From NCBI GenBank assembly GCA_037074765.1, contig JBAMDO010000225.1:1-64000 (forward strand): a DNA stretch of 64,000 nucleotides, in the 5' to 3' direction. Positions 26,534-39,274 of this stretch are shown here, in pieces. The DNA comes from Mansonella perstans. Lineage: Eukaryota > Nematoda > Chromadorea > Rhabditida > Onchocercidae. Each line of letters begins with the position of its first letter. Within the stretch, counting starts at the first letter, position 1. The notes under the pieces were generated by a model. That model did not search any database and was not told where the DNA came from. It was given only the letters and a program-made list of their open reading frames with translations. A program made the translations under genes and the position numbers.

Positions 26534-28847
26534 ATGCGATGTGAAATAATGCAAAACACTGTAATGATAACAGCATTTGTTAAGGTGAGTCAACATGAAT
26601 CAACAAAATTATAATGATGAATTAAAAGAAAAAGAGACTATGGTATATTATTGAAAGAAAACATGACTTATTGGCCTTATTATAAAAGCCTTATCGTGTA
26701 GTAGCCAGAAAATGATACATTGATTTCATCTTTTAATGCTATTCTTCATCATTACTAACAGATCATTAAATTAGGAAATTTTTGATGAAATACTTATGAT
26801 GTACTATTTATTACTTTTATAAATATTTATCAATAAATGTCACTGATCATTTTAGTGATAATTTTGCAATGTCAATGCTATTTTGTGATTTTCTTTCATC
26901 TGTTATAATTTGAATGATGATAGCATGTAATACTGTTCCATTTATGATAAACTACAACAATGATAAAATTTCAGACAGAAATGGTAATCAATTAAGCATA
27001 ATATTTGCGGATAAAAGAAAATATCTTAAAAAAAAAATACCAAAAGAACATTTGCATATTTGATATGACCTGTACAAATGTAGGCTGTGCAAAAATTTCT
27101 TAGGTATTATTTTCCTTGCAAATATTTAGTTTATTCACATGTGTATGGTTTAAGCAGTAATTCATTTTCCTTCTTTAGGGAAAGTTTTTTTTGTTGTTGA
27201 ATTTCTAGAAAAATTTTTTTAATTTCTCAAAAGTGACATCAAAAAATTGTTTGATATATAGTAAAAGTTTTTTCTATTGCAGAAGACTTTCAGCTATGTA
27301 CAACGTTATGCAATGATACTGCGATACGTTTATTTCATACAACGAAGGAATTTTTTCCATTCGTTGAAACAGCTGGCAAATTTAAAAGAATATCAGGAAA
27401 AACGTCTTGTTGGGTAACATTTTAATGCATTTGTTCAATCAAGATTTTTAAACTTCTGAACTTCCAATATTTGCACATATTTGAAAGCTTGAAATACATG
27501 AACGAATAGTAGAAATTCATGTGAAATTTTAATATAAATTTAATAACTGATTAAACAGTTACTCAGACTTCTTAATCACATAGGACTTTTTGACTCTTCA
27601 TTAAGAGTAATGATAGTTATGATTGTAAAATCAATAAAGAAACGGCAAACTTTTCTTCTTATCAATTTCTATCTTCTAGAAGAATTGAGGTATTATGTTT
27701 TGATAATTGAACTATAATCTAGATACAACATCTAGCGGTTTATTATTTGTTAGATGAATTGGCAAAGGTTTGCTTTTCATTCAATAATATCTACACTTTG
27801 AATACAGATAAGATTTGCAGTTGCAGTTTGTTAGAGTAATAATTTTATATTGTGCTGATTTTCAGATACACTGCAGAGGAGATGTTCAATATTACAGCAA
27901 ATGTATCTGAATATCCCGAATTCGTACCATGGTGTCGAAGTGCCAGTGTTACAGTAAGTCATTTTTTCTGTCTTTAATTTAATTCTTTATAAATAATAAG
28001 ACTACAAAAATGGCATAGTGTATGATGAGGATGCAGATATTGGCAGTCATTTAACAAAAGCCAAGAATAGTCATTTATATATTTATTTATGGCTTATGTC
28101 ATAGTATATCTTGACGATAATCTTTTATTGCATTTTTTAGTTGTCACAAAGTTGATATGTTTGCAGAAACATTCACCAAATTTGTCCATTGCTCAACTGC
28201 AGATCGGCTTCCCACCTCTTTGTGAAACGTACACATCTCGAGTTTCGACTATAAAACCAAGCATAGTTCGGGTAAATTATCTTATGATTTTAATATTTTT
28301 GAATTTTTTTAGATATCATTTAATCCAATTTAACTCTATTGACAATTTGACGTGAGAGTGTACAGTATGAATATTGCGATATGTATTTAATATTTTAAGA
28401 TACTATGTTACTTTTCTTTTCCTTTTCTTTTTTATTTTCCAGAATAATGAAAAGTATATTTTTATTTTCCCAAATGTGACTGATTAATCGATAAGCGTAC
28501 GTATTGAAAACTGTTTTTTCCTTCAAAGAAATAAGTTTTTATAAGAATTTGTTCCGGAAAACTATATTATGTTTCAGTCCGTATGTACCGACAAAACACT
28601 ATTCAAAACTCTGGAATCAATATGGCAGTTCAGTGCGGGTCAAACTAACAATACTCGTTCTTGTACTCTAGTGTTCAGTCTTATCTTTGAATTCCAGTCA
28701 ACATTTCATACTTTCCTTGCACATCAGTTTTTCGATCATGTTGTGCAAAGTATGGTAGTAGCATTTTTAAAGCGAGCTGAAACAAAGTATGGCCAACCAT
28801 CCTTCGATCATTACAGAAACTTTGAAATTCTAAAAAAAGTTCGGTAG
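26534..28847 (+). CDS. coq-10: Coenzyme Q-binding START-domain protein COQ10
   Basis: Exons 27283-27413, 27866-27953, 28167-28271 and 28578-28847 are clear. A first exon at 26534-26584 (MRCEIMQN start, AAG|GTGAGT donor) joins them in phase, giving 214 residues. Otherwise the start is ATG 27313. The N-terminus (residues 1-50) is basic and lacks acids up to RRNFFHSLKQL, as expected for a mitochondrial presequence. The START-like domain follows from KEYQEKRLVGYTAEEM: NVSEYPEFVPWC, IGFPPLCETYTSRV, CTDKTLFKTLESIWQF, FEFQSTFHTFLAHQFFDHVV, then AFLKRAETKYG. The family binds CoQ and supports its function in respiration and its de novo synthesis. Spacing and length match human COQ10A/B. Of the two starts, the upstream exon is inference from phase and splice signals. 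Confidence 0.93.
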
Positions 28848-28964
28848 TAATATTGAAAAACTGTTTGCTTGTATCAATGAATATTGTTATAATAGTAGTA
28901 GCAATGATTCGTCTTCCTAGTTGCTTTCTTTATCCTATTTTTGGCCAAAAATTTATTATTAATT

Positions 28965-29096
28965 ATTAACTTATTATTATTACTGTTATTATTATTATTT
29001 TTATTATTATCATTATTTGTCATTATTATTTATTATTATTATTATTATTATTATCATTAATATTGACTATTATTATTTATTATTCATTATTGTTTT
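28965..29096. repeat. (ATT)n microsatellite
   Basis: Interrupted TTA/ATT trinucleotide array about 120 bases downstream of the coq-10 stop codon. Confidence 0.85.
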
Positions 29097-30546
29097 TACT
29101 TATATTATTATTAGCTAACATTAGAACAACATGTGGTGCTGCAAAATGCATCTGATTCTAATTAATAAGACAAGAGATAAAGAGGAAATTAAATGTATTG
29201 AAAAAGAATTTTATGCAAAAAATAAGAAAGCAATAATAAATATAAAAAGAGAAATAAGAATTGTCCATAAATGAATTAAAAATAAGATTTGCTGGTAGTT
29301 GATGAGGGAAAGGAAGAAAGAAAATGTGAACCGGTAATAGCGGGTTAGCTTAGAAAAAAAAAAGCCGGTGAATTGGTGCAACCCGATGAACAAGAACGGG
29401 TCAGAAGGTATACAAGTTGAAAACAGGTGAAAAGAAAACAAAACAGGTAAATTAGGTATTTCCAAATTAGGTGCATTCTCCAATATGAAAATTAATTAAT
29501 GTGATGATTTAGTTTTGTTTTAATTTTCAACTGATATTTGTTTAGCCGTAAATTTTTGTGCTTCTTCTTGTGTCATATTATTAAAATCATTTTACGTAGT
29601 TTATTTGTGTTTGTTGACAGTATGAGAAAGAATAATGGACAATTCAATTAAACGAAATATTTTTTTTTTGTTTTTATTGTTAGGACCTCTTTATAAAATA
29701 ATAATAATCATGTGAGTATCAAACAGAACATATTTTACTAAATGATAAATGGGATTTAATATGAAATTTATTAAGCAATTAATGAAGCTGATTTTATATA
29801 GTTCATTTTTAATTACAATAAAGCATTCCAATAGAATATATTTTTCAGACGTCATTAAAAAGAAATCTTAGTATTTGATAGAATCAATGATATAATTCTA
29901 GCTTATAAAATATGGTTTGATGTAAAAATTCCAATTGATTTTTTACTTTTTAAAAATACGTAATGAGAATAGAACGAGAAATTGTCGCATTCGTATGGAA
30001 ATGTACTCGTTAGCTCGGAACTTAAAAAGCATTGGAAAGTTTATTAACCTACTTTTCCATAATATATGTAATGATTTTATTTCCAGAGTAATTAGAAGCT
30101 AAATTATGATGGATATTAGGATGAATCGTTGGTTATTAATAAAAATGAGTTTTTTTTTTACCCGTTCAGGTTAAGTCTTCGACTTATCGAATATTTAGTT
30201 GTATTGAGGGATTGATGGTCTGAGAAAAATCGCTTTATTCAAGCACCAAATAGGATTGCAGTGTAACTGTCAACATGACATGGACATGAATCGCAAAGAA
30301 TTTTAAAATTTCGAATGATAAACAAAATTAATCTAATGAGCTGCTGTCCAGTTAAATATCAATCTCACGAATCAATTTGTAACAAAACAAATCTGGAAGA
30401 AATGCAGATCTTCTGTTGATATATATTTTGGCTGTTTAAGTAAAATATGAAAATAACAAACTTTTCCTTTTGATGTAAAGACAGAAGCAACAAATTTCTA
30501 AGTATATATGAAATTAATGCAACAATTACTTGAATTGGCAGCGTCC
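29097..30546. other. Gene-free interval between coq-10 and rde-4
   Basis: Convergent 3' ends of the two flanking genes. The stretch 29330-29480 is less AT-rich and repeats AGGTGAAAA/AGGTAAATTAGGT-like words, giving a spurious open minus frame without ATG. No conserved domain or RNA gene was seen. Confidence 0.5.
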
Positions 30547-33500
30547 CTAATGCTTTTCTGATGAATAATTTCGACTACCATTTTCTGGAGAACTTTTTGA
30601 CCGTGTTAAAGAATTAGACGTCACTTGTGACTCTGGCTGATCGCTAGAATTTCGCCCTGGCTCGGAAGTGCGTATAAACAATTCTAAATGTATAAGTGCA
30701 TTTCGTGCAGCGTGATCTTTCGCATCTGTTTCTGTCGCTCCAAATCCATAAAATGCGTTTTTCATATCATTAGGACCATTAAGTGAAAGCATGCATTGAA
30801 GGTTACCTGAAATTATGAAATATATAATCTCAAAAATACTTAACTTCTTATTAAATTATTTGCTTTAAACTATTTTCCAATCCCTATCTACCAATTTAAC
30901 TGAAGCAAGCAAAATACTTTTATGATAGTTAAAAGAAGACATACCATCCAAATCTGGTTCAAAAAATATAAATTTCAGCTCCTGATTCAGAAAAATTTTG
31001 TTGATATTTTCATCACCAGAATTAATCAATTCGGTCAATTTTTCTGTGAGACCTTTTGCATCAAAATCATTTCCAAATACAGCATGGACTTTCTGCAACG
31101 ATTCTGGATGCAGTGCATCGGTTGATGCACCGATGGAGTTCTGAATAGTTCTCTTATTAAAGCTTAGAAATCATAACTGAATAAATTTAAAGAAATTATG
31201 TTTCGAGAATTATAAAATTTGTTGGCCCAAACTTTAATTACTTACCATATTTTCATGTGCCATAAATTCACCAGTGTTTGTAACTTCCTGACCTCCATCA
31301 GCAGCAGCAGGAGCAGCAAGCGCTGCATTTTCAACATCATCTACCAAATCTTTGCAATTTTCTAATTGGGCGTACATTTTTTGAGCTGCTAGAGTCTTCG
31401 CTAACTGTAACACATTTCATATTTATTCAAAAGAAACTATAAAAATTCTTTCGAACTAGCTAACCTACTTTAACTGAAATATCTTATTATAAAACAAAGT
31501 AAATTTATAATCAAGCAAAAAAAGAGAAATGGTTGGAAAGAGCAAAACTAAGACAGCGTAAAAATTACAGAAAAAAATCTTCGAATAGACATTATCGCAA
31601 ATAATTTTGAAACATATTAATGATTTACTTTTTTTGTTTTTCCATGCGCCATTACATGAATCTTCCCTATTTTACATGAAACAGTGAAAATTCGTTGATT
31701 TGGAGGCCCGTCTTCATCAATTTCATAAGTAGCATTTAATAACTTCAGCTTTTGGCACCTAAAATGGCACAAAATTAGGGGCTTTAAGATTGCCATTGAA
31801 AATAAAAATATTCTAAGTTTAGTTCACGATTCGTTAACCAAATATGTTACACATATAAAGCTTTATTACACAATGTATTACACAGATAAAGCTTTGCGAC
31901 AATATAAAGGTTCGAACCTTTCGTTTACTTTTCCCACCCAGTTCTCTACAACAGAATCATCAGCGATTCCGCGACTTTGAAAATCAGTCGTCAAGCTCTC
32001 CCTGCAAAACAAAGAGAAATCTTAAAACCCTAACAATTGTTTCAACATAAAGAAAAAAGCCTTGTGCAGCATCCAGAGTTAAGTATACTAGTTCAGATGT
32101 TTTAGAATTTCAAGAATTTCAAAATGGAATTTCAAAAATTTCAAATTTAGAATTTCAATTTCAGAATTAGAATTTAGAAGTTTTAGAAATAGAATTTAGA
32201 GTTTTAGTGTTCAGGTTCCCAAATAAGTGTCATACATTTCGAAATGTAAATGCCAAAACTAATGAGAATCAGCAAGCTATAACTCATAACACAAATGGTG
32301 GAACAGTAACCAGAAGGAAAAACATAACTACTTTCATTACTAATCATCATGTATGGTCTCATCATATGTTTGTGTAAGGCTTAAAACCCTACCAATTCGA
32401 TCTTGAAAGTAAATAAAAAATTAGTTTTTCCTTAATACTTAAGATAATGCTACTCACTTCTCCAGTTCACCACCTAAAAAAGCTTCAAGTATTTAATTCC
32501 AAGTTTTCCACTTTCGTAGGCACATATGCACCACTTATGAAATTTCAAAACGTTCTTACTTAATACCAACTTTTAAACGATCAGACATTTATCCATAGAA
32601 TTATTAATAAAACAAAAATATGACGATTTCATATTACATTTGTTAAAGAAATAGAATTTGTAATTTATACAATCTGGACAGTTATAATTAAGAGCATATT
32701 TGCAACAAATCTGAGTCTGGAAAAAGATATAACTTACAAGCTAGCCAGTGCTTCTTCTTTTGTTTTACCTAATCCAAAATCACTGAATGATTCCTTCTCA
32801 ATCATCTGAAGTAATCCAGTAGTTATGCAAATAAATATTGCTGATAAGAAAGTCAAAATTATTCCTCAGAATGCCAAAAATTTTAACTAGAAAGCCAAAA
32901 TCATTCCTTAGAAGGCCAAAGATTTTAACTTTTGATATGAATAAGCCAATCTAAACAAGTGTAAGACGAATAACATGTTATATAAACGATGCGTGATATG
33001 CAAATCTACGTAATGTTTGGTGATAAGTTATGAATGGAAACGAAATATACAGTTGCACATCCTTACAAAATCATAAAATAAAATCAGACTGAAGTTCCAA
33101 AACTTAAAGCATATGAATAGCACATATATCCCTGATATCAAGATTGAAGTATCCAAATTTTTAGAGGCACTTCAAACTACATCCTTCCTCATCAAACAGC
33201 AATCAACTAACAATTTTATAATTGTCTCCAAATGATTTCCTTTAAAATAAAGGACTTCAGAGATAGAATTTCTGTTTTAAAGAGAAAAAAACCTTTTCTA
33301 GCATGTATTTTGCAGCCATCTGTTTTGCGATTTTTTTCGTTCTTCCATAACCAATCGTATGGATACCGTACAATTCACATCGTATCGCAAATGAATTGGA
33401 CTAAAATGTACTTAATCCGATATTTAAAATAATTTGTTATATTACTGTTATAAGGAAATGTTATCTGAATTTGTAAAACTTCGAATCACAATTATTTCAA

Positions 33501-34194
33501 GATAAAGTAAAAAACTGGATCGATTCCACCTCCTCACAACAAGGAGATGATATTATAAAAGATTTCGATTTGCTTAATTATCTGTCTACTTGTCTATACA
33601 GATCTATAAGAAACATTTTTACACATCATGAATAACAAGTATAGATTAAAAATTCCAATTTTACTTCACTAAAAAGCATATATTGCTAACCATTTCTGTG
33701 AAACTAGGTGAGAAAATAGGCGGTGAACCATCGTAATACTTTTTACAACCCTCTTCCAGAATACTAACGAATGATTTCGCTGGAGCAACTGATGAACCGG
33801 CAGGTAAGGTTGGCAATCGTCCGTTTGCTTGCGTTTCCGTTATTTGTTCACTATCGTTATCCATCACTTCTAACACTTCCGCCTTTTCAGTTTTATTGCT
33901 TTGTTTAGAATTTTTGTTGCCAACCATATCGTCGAAATCCACTACTATTGGCTAGAAAATGACAAAGTATATGTTCAGATATGATTTCATGATAAAATAA
34001 AATTTGATAAAATACTTAATATTCAATAATATTTGATAAAACATCCATACTATGATTCGCTTTTCACTGCGAAATAGATCGATTTATTAACTGTATTATT
34101 CTTCTACACTAACCTTTTCACAAATAAAATATTCCGGTTCACGACTTTTCGATACATCGATATGAGTGAATACTTGATAAAAATTATCCACCAT
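30547..34194 (-). CDS. rde-4: RDE-4-like triple dsRNA-binding protein (Dicer cofactor)
   Basis: Nine exons: 34114-34194, 33691-33951, 33293-33400, 32738-32805, 31918-32001, 31629-31758, 31246-31404, 30945-31140, 30547-30806; 448 residues. dsRBD1 spans residues 86-150 (KSFVSILEEGCKKYY ... GYGRTKKIAKQMAAKYML). It is followed by a KTKEEALASL linker that recalls C. elegans RDE-4. dsRBD2 spans about 192-260 (ENWVGKVNERCQKLK ... HGKTKKLAKTLAAQKMY). A third domain (about 310-408) ends GATETDAKDHAARNALIHL and lacks the Lys pair that contacts RNA, as in the dimerising third domain of this family. C. elegans RDE-4 binds long dsRNA and presents it to DCR-1 with RDE-1 for siRNA production. The protein is longer than worm RDE-4 (385 residues), mainly in the acidic N-terminal 85 residues. 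The first ATG in frame is used; a frame extends 5' without ATG, so the first exon is less certain than the rest. Confidence 0.88.
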
Positions 34195-35213
34195 ATGTGT
34201 TATTATGCGTACAGAACTTAAATTCAAATTATGTTCCAATAAAGAATTCGAAATTAAACCGAAACGATACAACCTCGCAATTCCAGCAGCATAAGTCAAA
34301 TTAAAGAATACAAATCAGAGTTTAATTTCAAATTAAATTTCAATTTAATATTTAAATAAAATCAATTTGTAAATGATACAATGTATGTACATTTTCGTAA
34401 TCATATAATGTCATCATTGTTCAATCGGAATTGATATAAATAAATTTCAGTTAGCAATTCCGTCATTACTCATATTTGAACTGGAAAACTGAATTAAACT
34501 GAGTTGGAATTGGAAAAGTAAACTGAAATAAACCCAACTAACACAAATGCACCGCCGTCAACCTATGCTTGATAAGCTAACAAACAACTGGAGATAGTCA
34601 TCATCACATCGTACAGTAAGTAAGAGAGTTGTGAAAATAAACTTGAAAATAGAGAGAAGACAGAGATGATTGAGACATATGAAAGAATCATTTATTAGAG
34701 ATTGAGAAATTCATTCAGTGAATATTATTTTATGATAGAATCAATATGCAGCAGATGGTAAAACGAAACAAAGAGAGTAAAGATAAGAATGAAACTGCAG
34801 GGATTGATGCAAAACATTTAGATATTAGCATAAATTAATTGAGGGAACTTTTTTTTACAAAATTGGGTTTAAGTACAAGTTGCAGGAAAAAGCTTTTAGG
34901 TTAATTAAATGTTGTTAGCTACCTGTTTATGTTGCTTCTTCTGTGTAATTAATTATTTTTTCATGTTTTCATTTCTATTTTATGTTTCTTTTATTTTATT
35001 TAATTCCAAAAACTAATAGAGAAGTGAAAAATGAATGAAATTATTTCAAAATTAATATTTCTTTTAATTTTCATTTTTTATTCATTTTTTCGTTTGTAAT
35101 TAATTATCTAATTTCAGTTACTGATTGATTAAATTGGATTGAATTTATTTTAATTTGCATTTTCATCTTTTGTTTTTGCTGAATAATAAAAGATAAGGAA
35201 TGGATATTTGCAG
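34195..35213. other. Divergent intergenic region, rde-4 / small membrane gene
   Basis: Upstream of both the minus-strand rde-4 and the plus-strand gene at 35220, so it should contain both promoters. A short plus frame starting MQQMVKRNKES near 34747 has no splice support. No other signal was recognised. Confidence 0.4.
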
Positions 35214-35219
35214 GATAAT

Positions 35220-35914
35220 ATGTTATTATCATGGATAAAATTAGCAACTAAACGGACCGATTTACGACCAATTCATAAACGTATCTTTACCGACAATGTA
35301 CTTGATAAAATGTATAGCGGTATATTTTTAATTTATTTGCAGCTTATTCTAAACATGGAGGAAATTTTAATAATTTTGGAAGAGTAACTGCTTAATTTAA
35401 CCACTGCATTAATGTTATCTCTGCCTAATTTAAAATTTTTGAAAAATCTTGTATGCAGAATTTTGATAAATTCCAGAACTAATAGTAGTGAAATTTGTAG
35501 ATAAAAATACAATTGATTCGGCTAAAATAACTTTGACTTTCTATTTTTGAAAACTAACTATTAGTTCTGGAATTTATCAAATTTTGAATCTTTCAAGTAA
35601 CTTTAGAGTCTACTTTTGAAGATTAAGTTCTGAAGAAATGTTTAAAATTTTCATAATTATTTCAAATGAAGGATTTTAACTTTACATTTATGAGTTTTCC
35701 ATATTCACAAATTGCAAAATATTACACATAATTTGAGTAAATTTCAGGCACAGTAATAGTATTAATTGGTGGAGCATTGTCTATGACATCAGTAGCTCTA
35801 GTTAACATTATAATGTACTACAAAATAGTGAAACCACTACGTGAAGCAGATCGTGAAAAATTAGAGAAAGATTTATTGGAGGCTGATGAAGCTGGTTTTT
35901 CGATGAAGCTTTGA
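35220..35914 (+). CDS. Single-span 88-residue membrane protein, probably mitochondrial
   Basis: Two exons, 35220-35319 and 35748-35914, with a clean GC|GTATAT-type donor and TTTCAG acceptor in matching phase. TATTTGCAG ends seven bases before the ATG, indicating SL trans-splicing. The product has a basic, Arg-containing N-terminus (WIKLATKRTDLRPIHKR), one membrane span at about residues 34-60 (GTVIVLIGGALSMTSVALVN), and a charged C-terminal helix (KPLREADREKLEKDLLEAD). The basic N-terminus followed by one span fits a small inner-membrane respiratory-chain subunit or assembly factor. The block DNVLDKMYSGTVIVLIGG loosely resembles the COX7A pattern, but I would not name it on that basis. The intron carries a perfect 25-bp inverted repeat. 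Confidence 0.7.
35462..35581. repeat. Perfect 25-bp inverted repeat (hairpin) in an intron
   Basis: The arm at 35462-35486 (contains GATAAATTCCAGAACTAATA) is the exact reverse complement of 35557-35581, with a 70-base loop. It lies in the intron 35320-35747. Confidence 0.85.
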
Positions 35915-37308
35915 AAAGTAAGTAAGTTAGTTATCTATCATATCTAATGTTTTATATTGCAATCATTAAAAAATTCTAATCCGATTTCGTGTTGTTTATT
36001 TTCGAGGCCTTTGTCTTTTTTTCCCTTCGAAAGTTTCATAAGATTAGAATTTTTAATTGTGTAGTAGTTCGTATTATTTAAAATTTTATTAATGCGCCAA
36101 TTTAAAGTTATTATTTTCAAGTTATTGAAATTTTAACTAACATCCTTGCTTAGTTTCAATTTTGGAATTATCATTTCAGGCGTTTTACATTTTTCATATC
36201 CTTTATAAGCACTGAAATAAGATTGAGATAGAAAAGTTAAAAATGTTTCTGATACAGAATTGGATCCCTCTGAAACTATTAATGTATGAATTATTTACCG
36301 CCGTAAAACTGATAGTAGTTTGTAAATATGTTGTTACATTTGACAAAGTGTTATTTCATAGACTTAATTTTTATTCAGGATGAAGTAATGAAATGTAATT
36401 TTTAGGTATGTAAGAATTTTATAGTCTTATATAGCGTTTCACTTGATAATGATATGATTACGAGATAGAAGCAAATTTTATGTGGATTCTTACTTAAATT
36501 CGTACCTAAATCTCAAAAATGAAGTGAGAGCCATCATCAAGTCGTATGCATTTTAGGTTTCTAGTTGCTAAGCGTTTTATTTGTCCTTGCAGTATTGTTA
36601 CAAGCCAGAAAATGGAATCAGTCATAGATTGTTCAACTCTGTAATGTTGTTTTTCGTATTGCTTTTGCTCGTATTTCAATTATATATTGTAGGTCTTTGT
36701 TTTTCTTTCGAAATATCTGAAATTTTGGTCAGACGAAGCTAGTTGAAATTACTATTTCTCCATTGTTGTTCATAATTCAAGCATTGTGTGGAACTGATTC
36801 GGCAAAACAAATGAATTTTAATAATTTGTTCACCGCTTTTTTGATTTATGAATATATTTGTAGTACCGAAAGATTCAATAAAAGATACATGATATATTAT
36901 TTCTGAAAATTTGAGAGTTTCAGGAAAAACGAAAAGATATACTTCTTTGTTTTTAGTTAACGGAAATCGGTCAAGATTTACGTTTTATAATAATAATTAA
37001 AGTATACTTTTTAATTTTTTTGCATGAAAATGATGTGAAACTTCAACAATTCTCTAAGCTTAATTTTATGTTAATAATAATTAGCTTTACACTTTTTCTT
37101 TCTGATCACTGGGGCCATTGATCCTTTCCCTTCAATTATTTAAAATTTGAAAAGTTTTCCATCACATACAAATATGGCTTGTAAAAGGCCTCATTGTTAG
37201 TTCGAATTATTCGAGAATTCCAACAAGCCTTTTCATTTTCTTCAGAATTTGGATAGGCTAATGCATTTAAAATGTAATTGTAAATGACGAGCGCTTTTTT
37301 CTTCCAGG
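35915..37308. other. Spacer between two small membrane-protein genes
   Basis: About 1.4 kb on the same strand between two SL-type genes. An AATAAA occurs at about 36867. No further exon was found. The spacing is long for an operon, although the shared orientation and similar gene type are noted. Confidence 0.4.
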
Positions 37309-37787
37309 ATGTTTTCACGTGGTAAACGTTTCATGCAATTACTTGGACCGGATGTAGTTTATTGGTTTCCGGCGTGTATATTATTAGGAGCAGCTTTTGA
37401 ACTTTTTAAAGTATTTTTCTATGTACTATTACTATTTTCTTCGGAATAATTTCCCTTTTTCAAAAATTTTGATTTTTGAATTCAATTTGATGATGAAAGC
37501 AACTGAACATAGATCGTTTTTTTTTTGGAATATTTCTATTAGAGACTTTTTTTTTATTAGGTTTTTGGAAATTACGTTGAAATTTTCAGCACATTTATTT
37601 ATTTGGATTCATTTATTCTTTGCATTTATTTCAGATAAAATTTACATTTATGGGTGTGAACTACTATACGGTATTTAGAAATAAACGAATGCAACAACAA
37701 CTAGATGATTTCGAAAACTGGTTGAAACAAATGGATGAATTATCTGCTAAGGCTGTGCAATCACAAATTGATACGAGGAAAAAGTGA
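37309..37787 (+). CDS. SMIM4/UQCC5-like complex III assembly factor
   Basis: Two exons, 37309-37410 and 37635-37787, 84 residues. TTTTTTCTTCCAG ends one base before the G preceding the ATG, so the message is probably SL trans-spliced. The order is a short basic N-terminus (MFSRGKRFMQ), a membrane span at about 18-36 (YWFPACILLGAAFELFK), then IKFTFMGVNYYTVFRNKRMQQQLDDFE and a charged coiled tail. Human SMIM4/UQCC5 has the same plan: basic start, span ending in an acidic residue, IK, then a YxVYRRK-like block. UQCC5 is a small mitochondrial inner-membrane factor needed for early complex III (cytochrome b) assembly. The length is slightly above the human 70 residues. The match is from motif order, not a search. 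Confidence 0.65.
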
Positions 37788-39240
37788 TTTTTTAAAAAGA
37801 AATGAATTAAATCATCCTAATCGAAAGATACTAGAAGCATGGAGAAAATTGAAGTGGAATATTTCAGTGTTTGATATCATTATCGAAGTCTTGTATTTTT
37901 GTTGAAAATTATTTTTATTTTTCAAATTACCATTGATGCCTTTTGAAGCTTTTCTTTTTGACCATTTTAATACATACAAGTCTTCAGTTTTTGCATTCCA
38001 CTTATATATGGTAATTAATTCAAGAAATTTTATAGTGAAGATTTTTTTTTACTCTTTCTATCATTGTAAAAGAAAAGATATTTCCACACGTGTTATACAT
38101 TGGTAAACTGATATGAATGGTACATTAAAATCTTGATGTCTTTCCTGGTTTCCGTTAAAATACTTGAAACAAGACTTTTGAACTTCCCTATGTTTATTCA
38201 TTTTACAGTTGTTTTAAGATTGTGTATGTTTGGAATTTTTGAAATTGTTTTTTTTTAAATTTTTTAAAATAACTGATTGTATTTTGACAATAAAAAAGTT
38301 GTCGAAAATTGTGGTCCTTCGGCAAGTGCATGAAAAAAATAGGAAAAGACCGTTTGGTCAAGTCTTCGTCTTTCATTGACTGTTGACCTATTTGTAAATT
38401 GAAAAAAATGGAAATGAAATTTTTAAAATTCTTTTAATTGTGCAGCAAAGATTGAAACAAGGATAGTAGTGGTAAAGTTTATCGTTATCGATATTATCAT
38501 TGTTATGGTAATGTGCTTCATTTTTGGCTCCATAGTTTTATCAAACCAATCAGAAATAATTGTTGTTGTTAGAAAGAAAATTGAACTACAATTTGCATGA
38601 TTAATGATAGGACAAGGAAGCATCAATGGTTTAACAATGATTGATTAATGAATGCATTCTGATTCCATTCATCGAAAATTAAAATTTACAGGTGTATAAC
38701 GATCATTTACAAAAGTATTCAAATTTCTATATATATATATATATGAAACGCTGGATTCAAAAAATCAATCAATAATATAATTAAAACAGTTCAATAAAGA
38801 ATAAATTAAGCATTATTAGCATATATTACTATCACTGAAAGATTTTTGCTAATTATTACAAAATTAATTGTATTTTAGAAATGCAAAAGAAAAAATAAAT
38901 TGAATGCATCATAAAACGATGTGTTAATTGCTAGAGAAAAGAACGAAAAAAAAGATTGAATTTAAAAAGCAAAAAAAAAGACAAAATAAATGACAAATGA
39001 CTAGGTTGTATTCAGAGAAATTTAAAGTCATATTGTTATATTTGAAATTGAATAAGGTATTGCATAAAGTGTAAAAAGAAGACAATAAATATAAAATTTG
39101 AAATCGATTTTTTCCATTTTGTTCAATTTTAATTTAAAATTGATTGAAAGACCGGATAACAATATATAGAAATGATACAACTCTCTCATACAGCAGCATA
39201 TGGCATTTTCCTGATTGCAAATATCAATCAAATTTTGTTT

Positions 39241-39274
<34 letters not shown>

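Noticed and set aside
29211..29483. Open minus-strand stretch of 90 codons between coq-10 and rde-4
   Set aside because: No ATG start, hydrophobic composition following T-rich words, internal short repeats and no splice support.
31909..31924. AAGGTTCGAACCTT, resembling the T-loop of a tRNA
   Set aside because: It is a simple palindrome overlapping the donor of an rde-4 exon; no matching acceptor, D or anticodon stems are present nearby.
32460..32482. Possible mini-exon in rde-4 with acceptor TTTTTTAG and donor GTGAGT
   Set aside because: Including it puts a TGA in frame; exons 32738-32805 and 31918-32001 join directly in phase without it.
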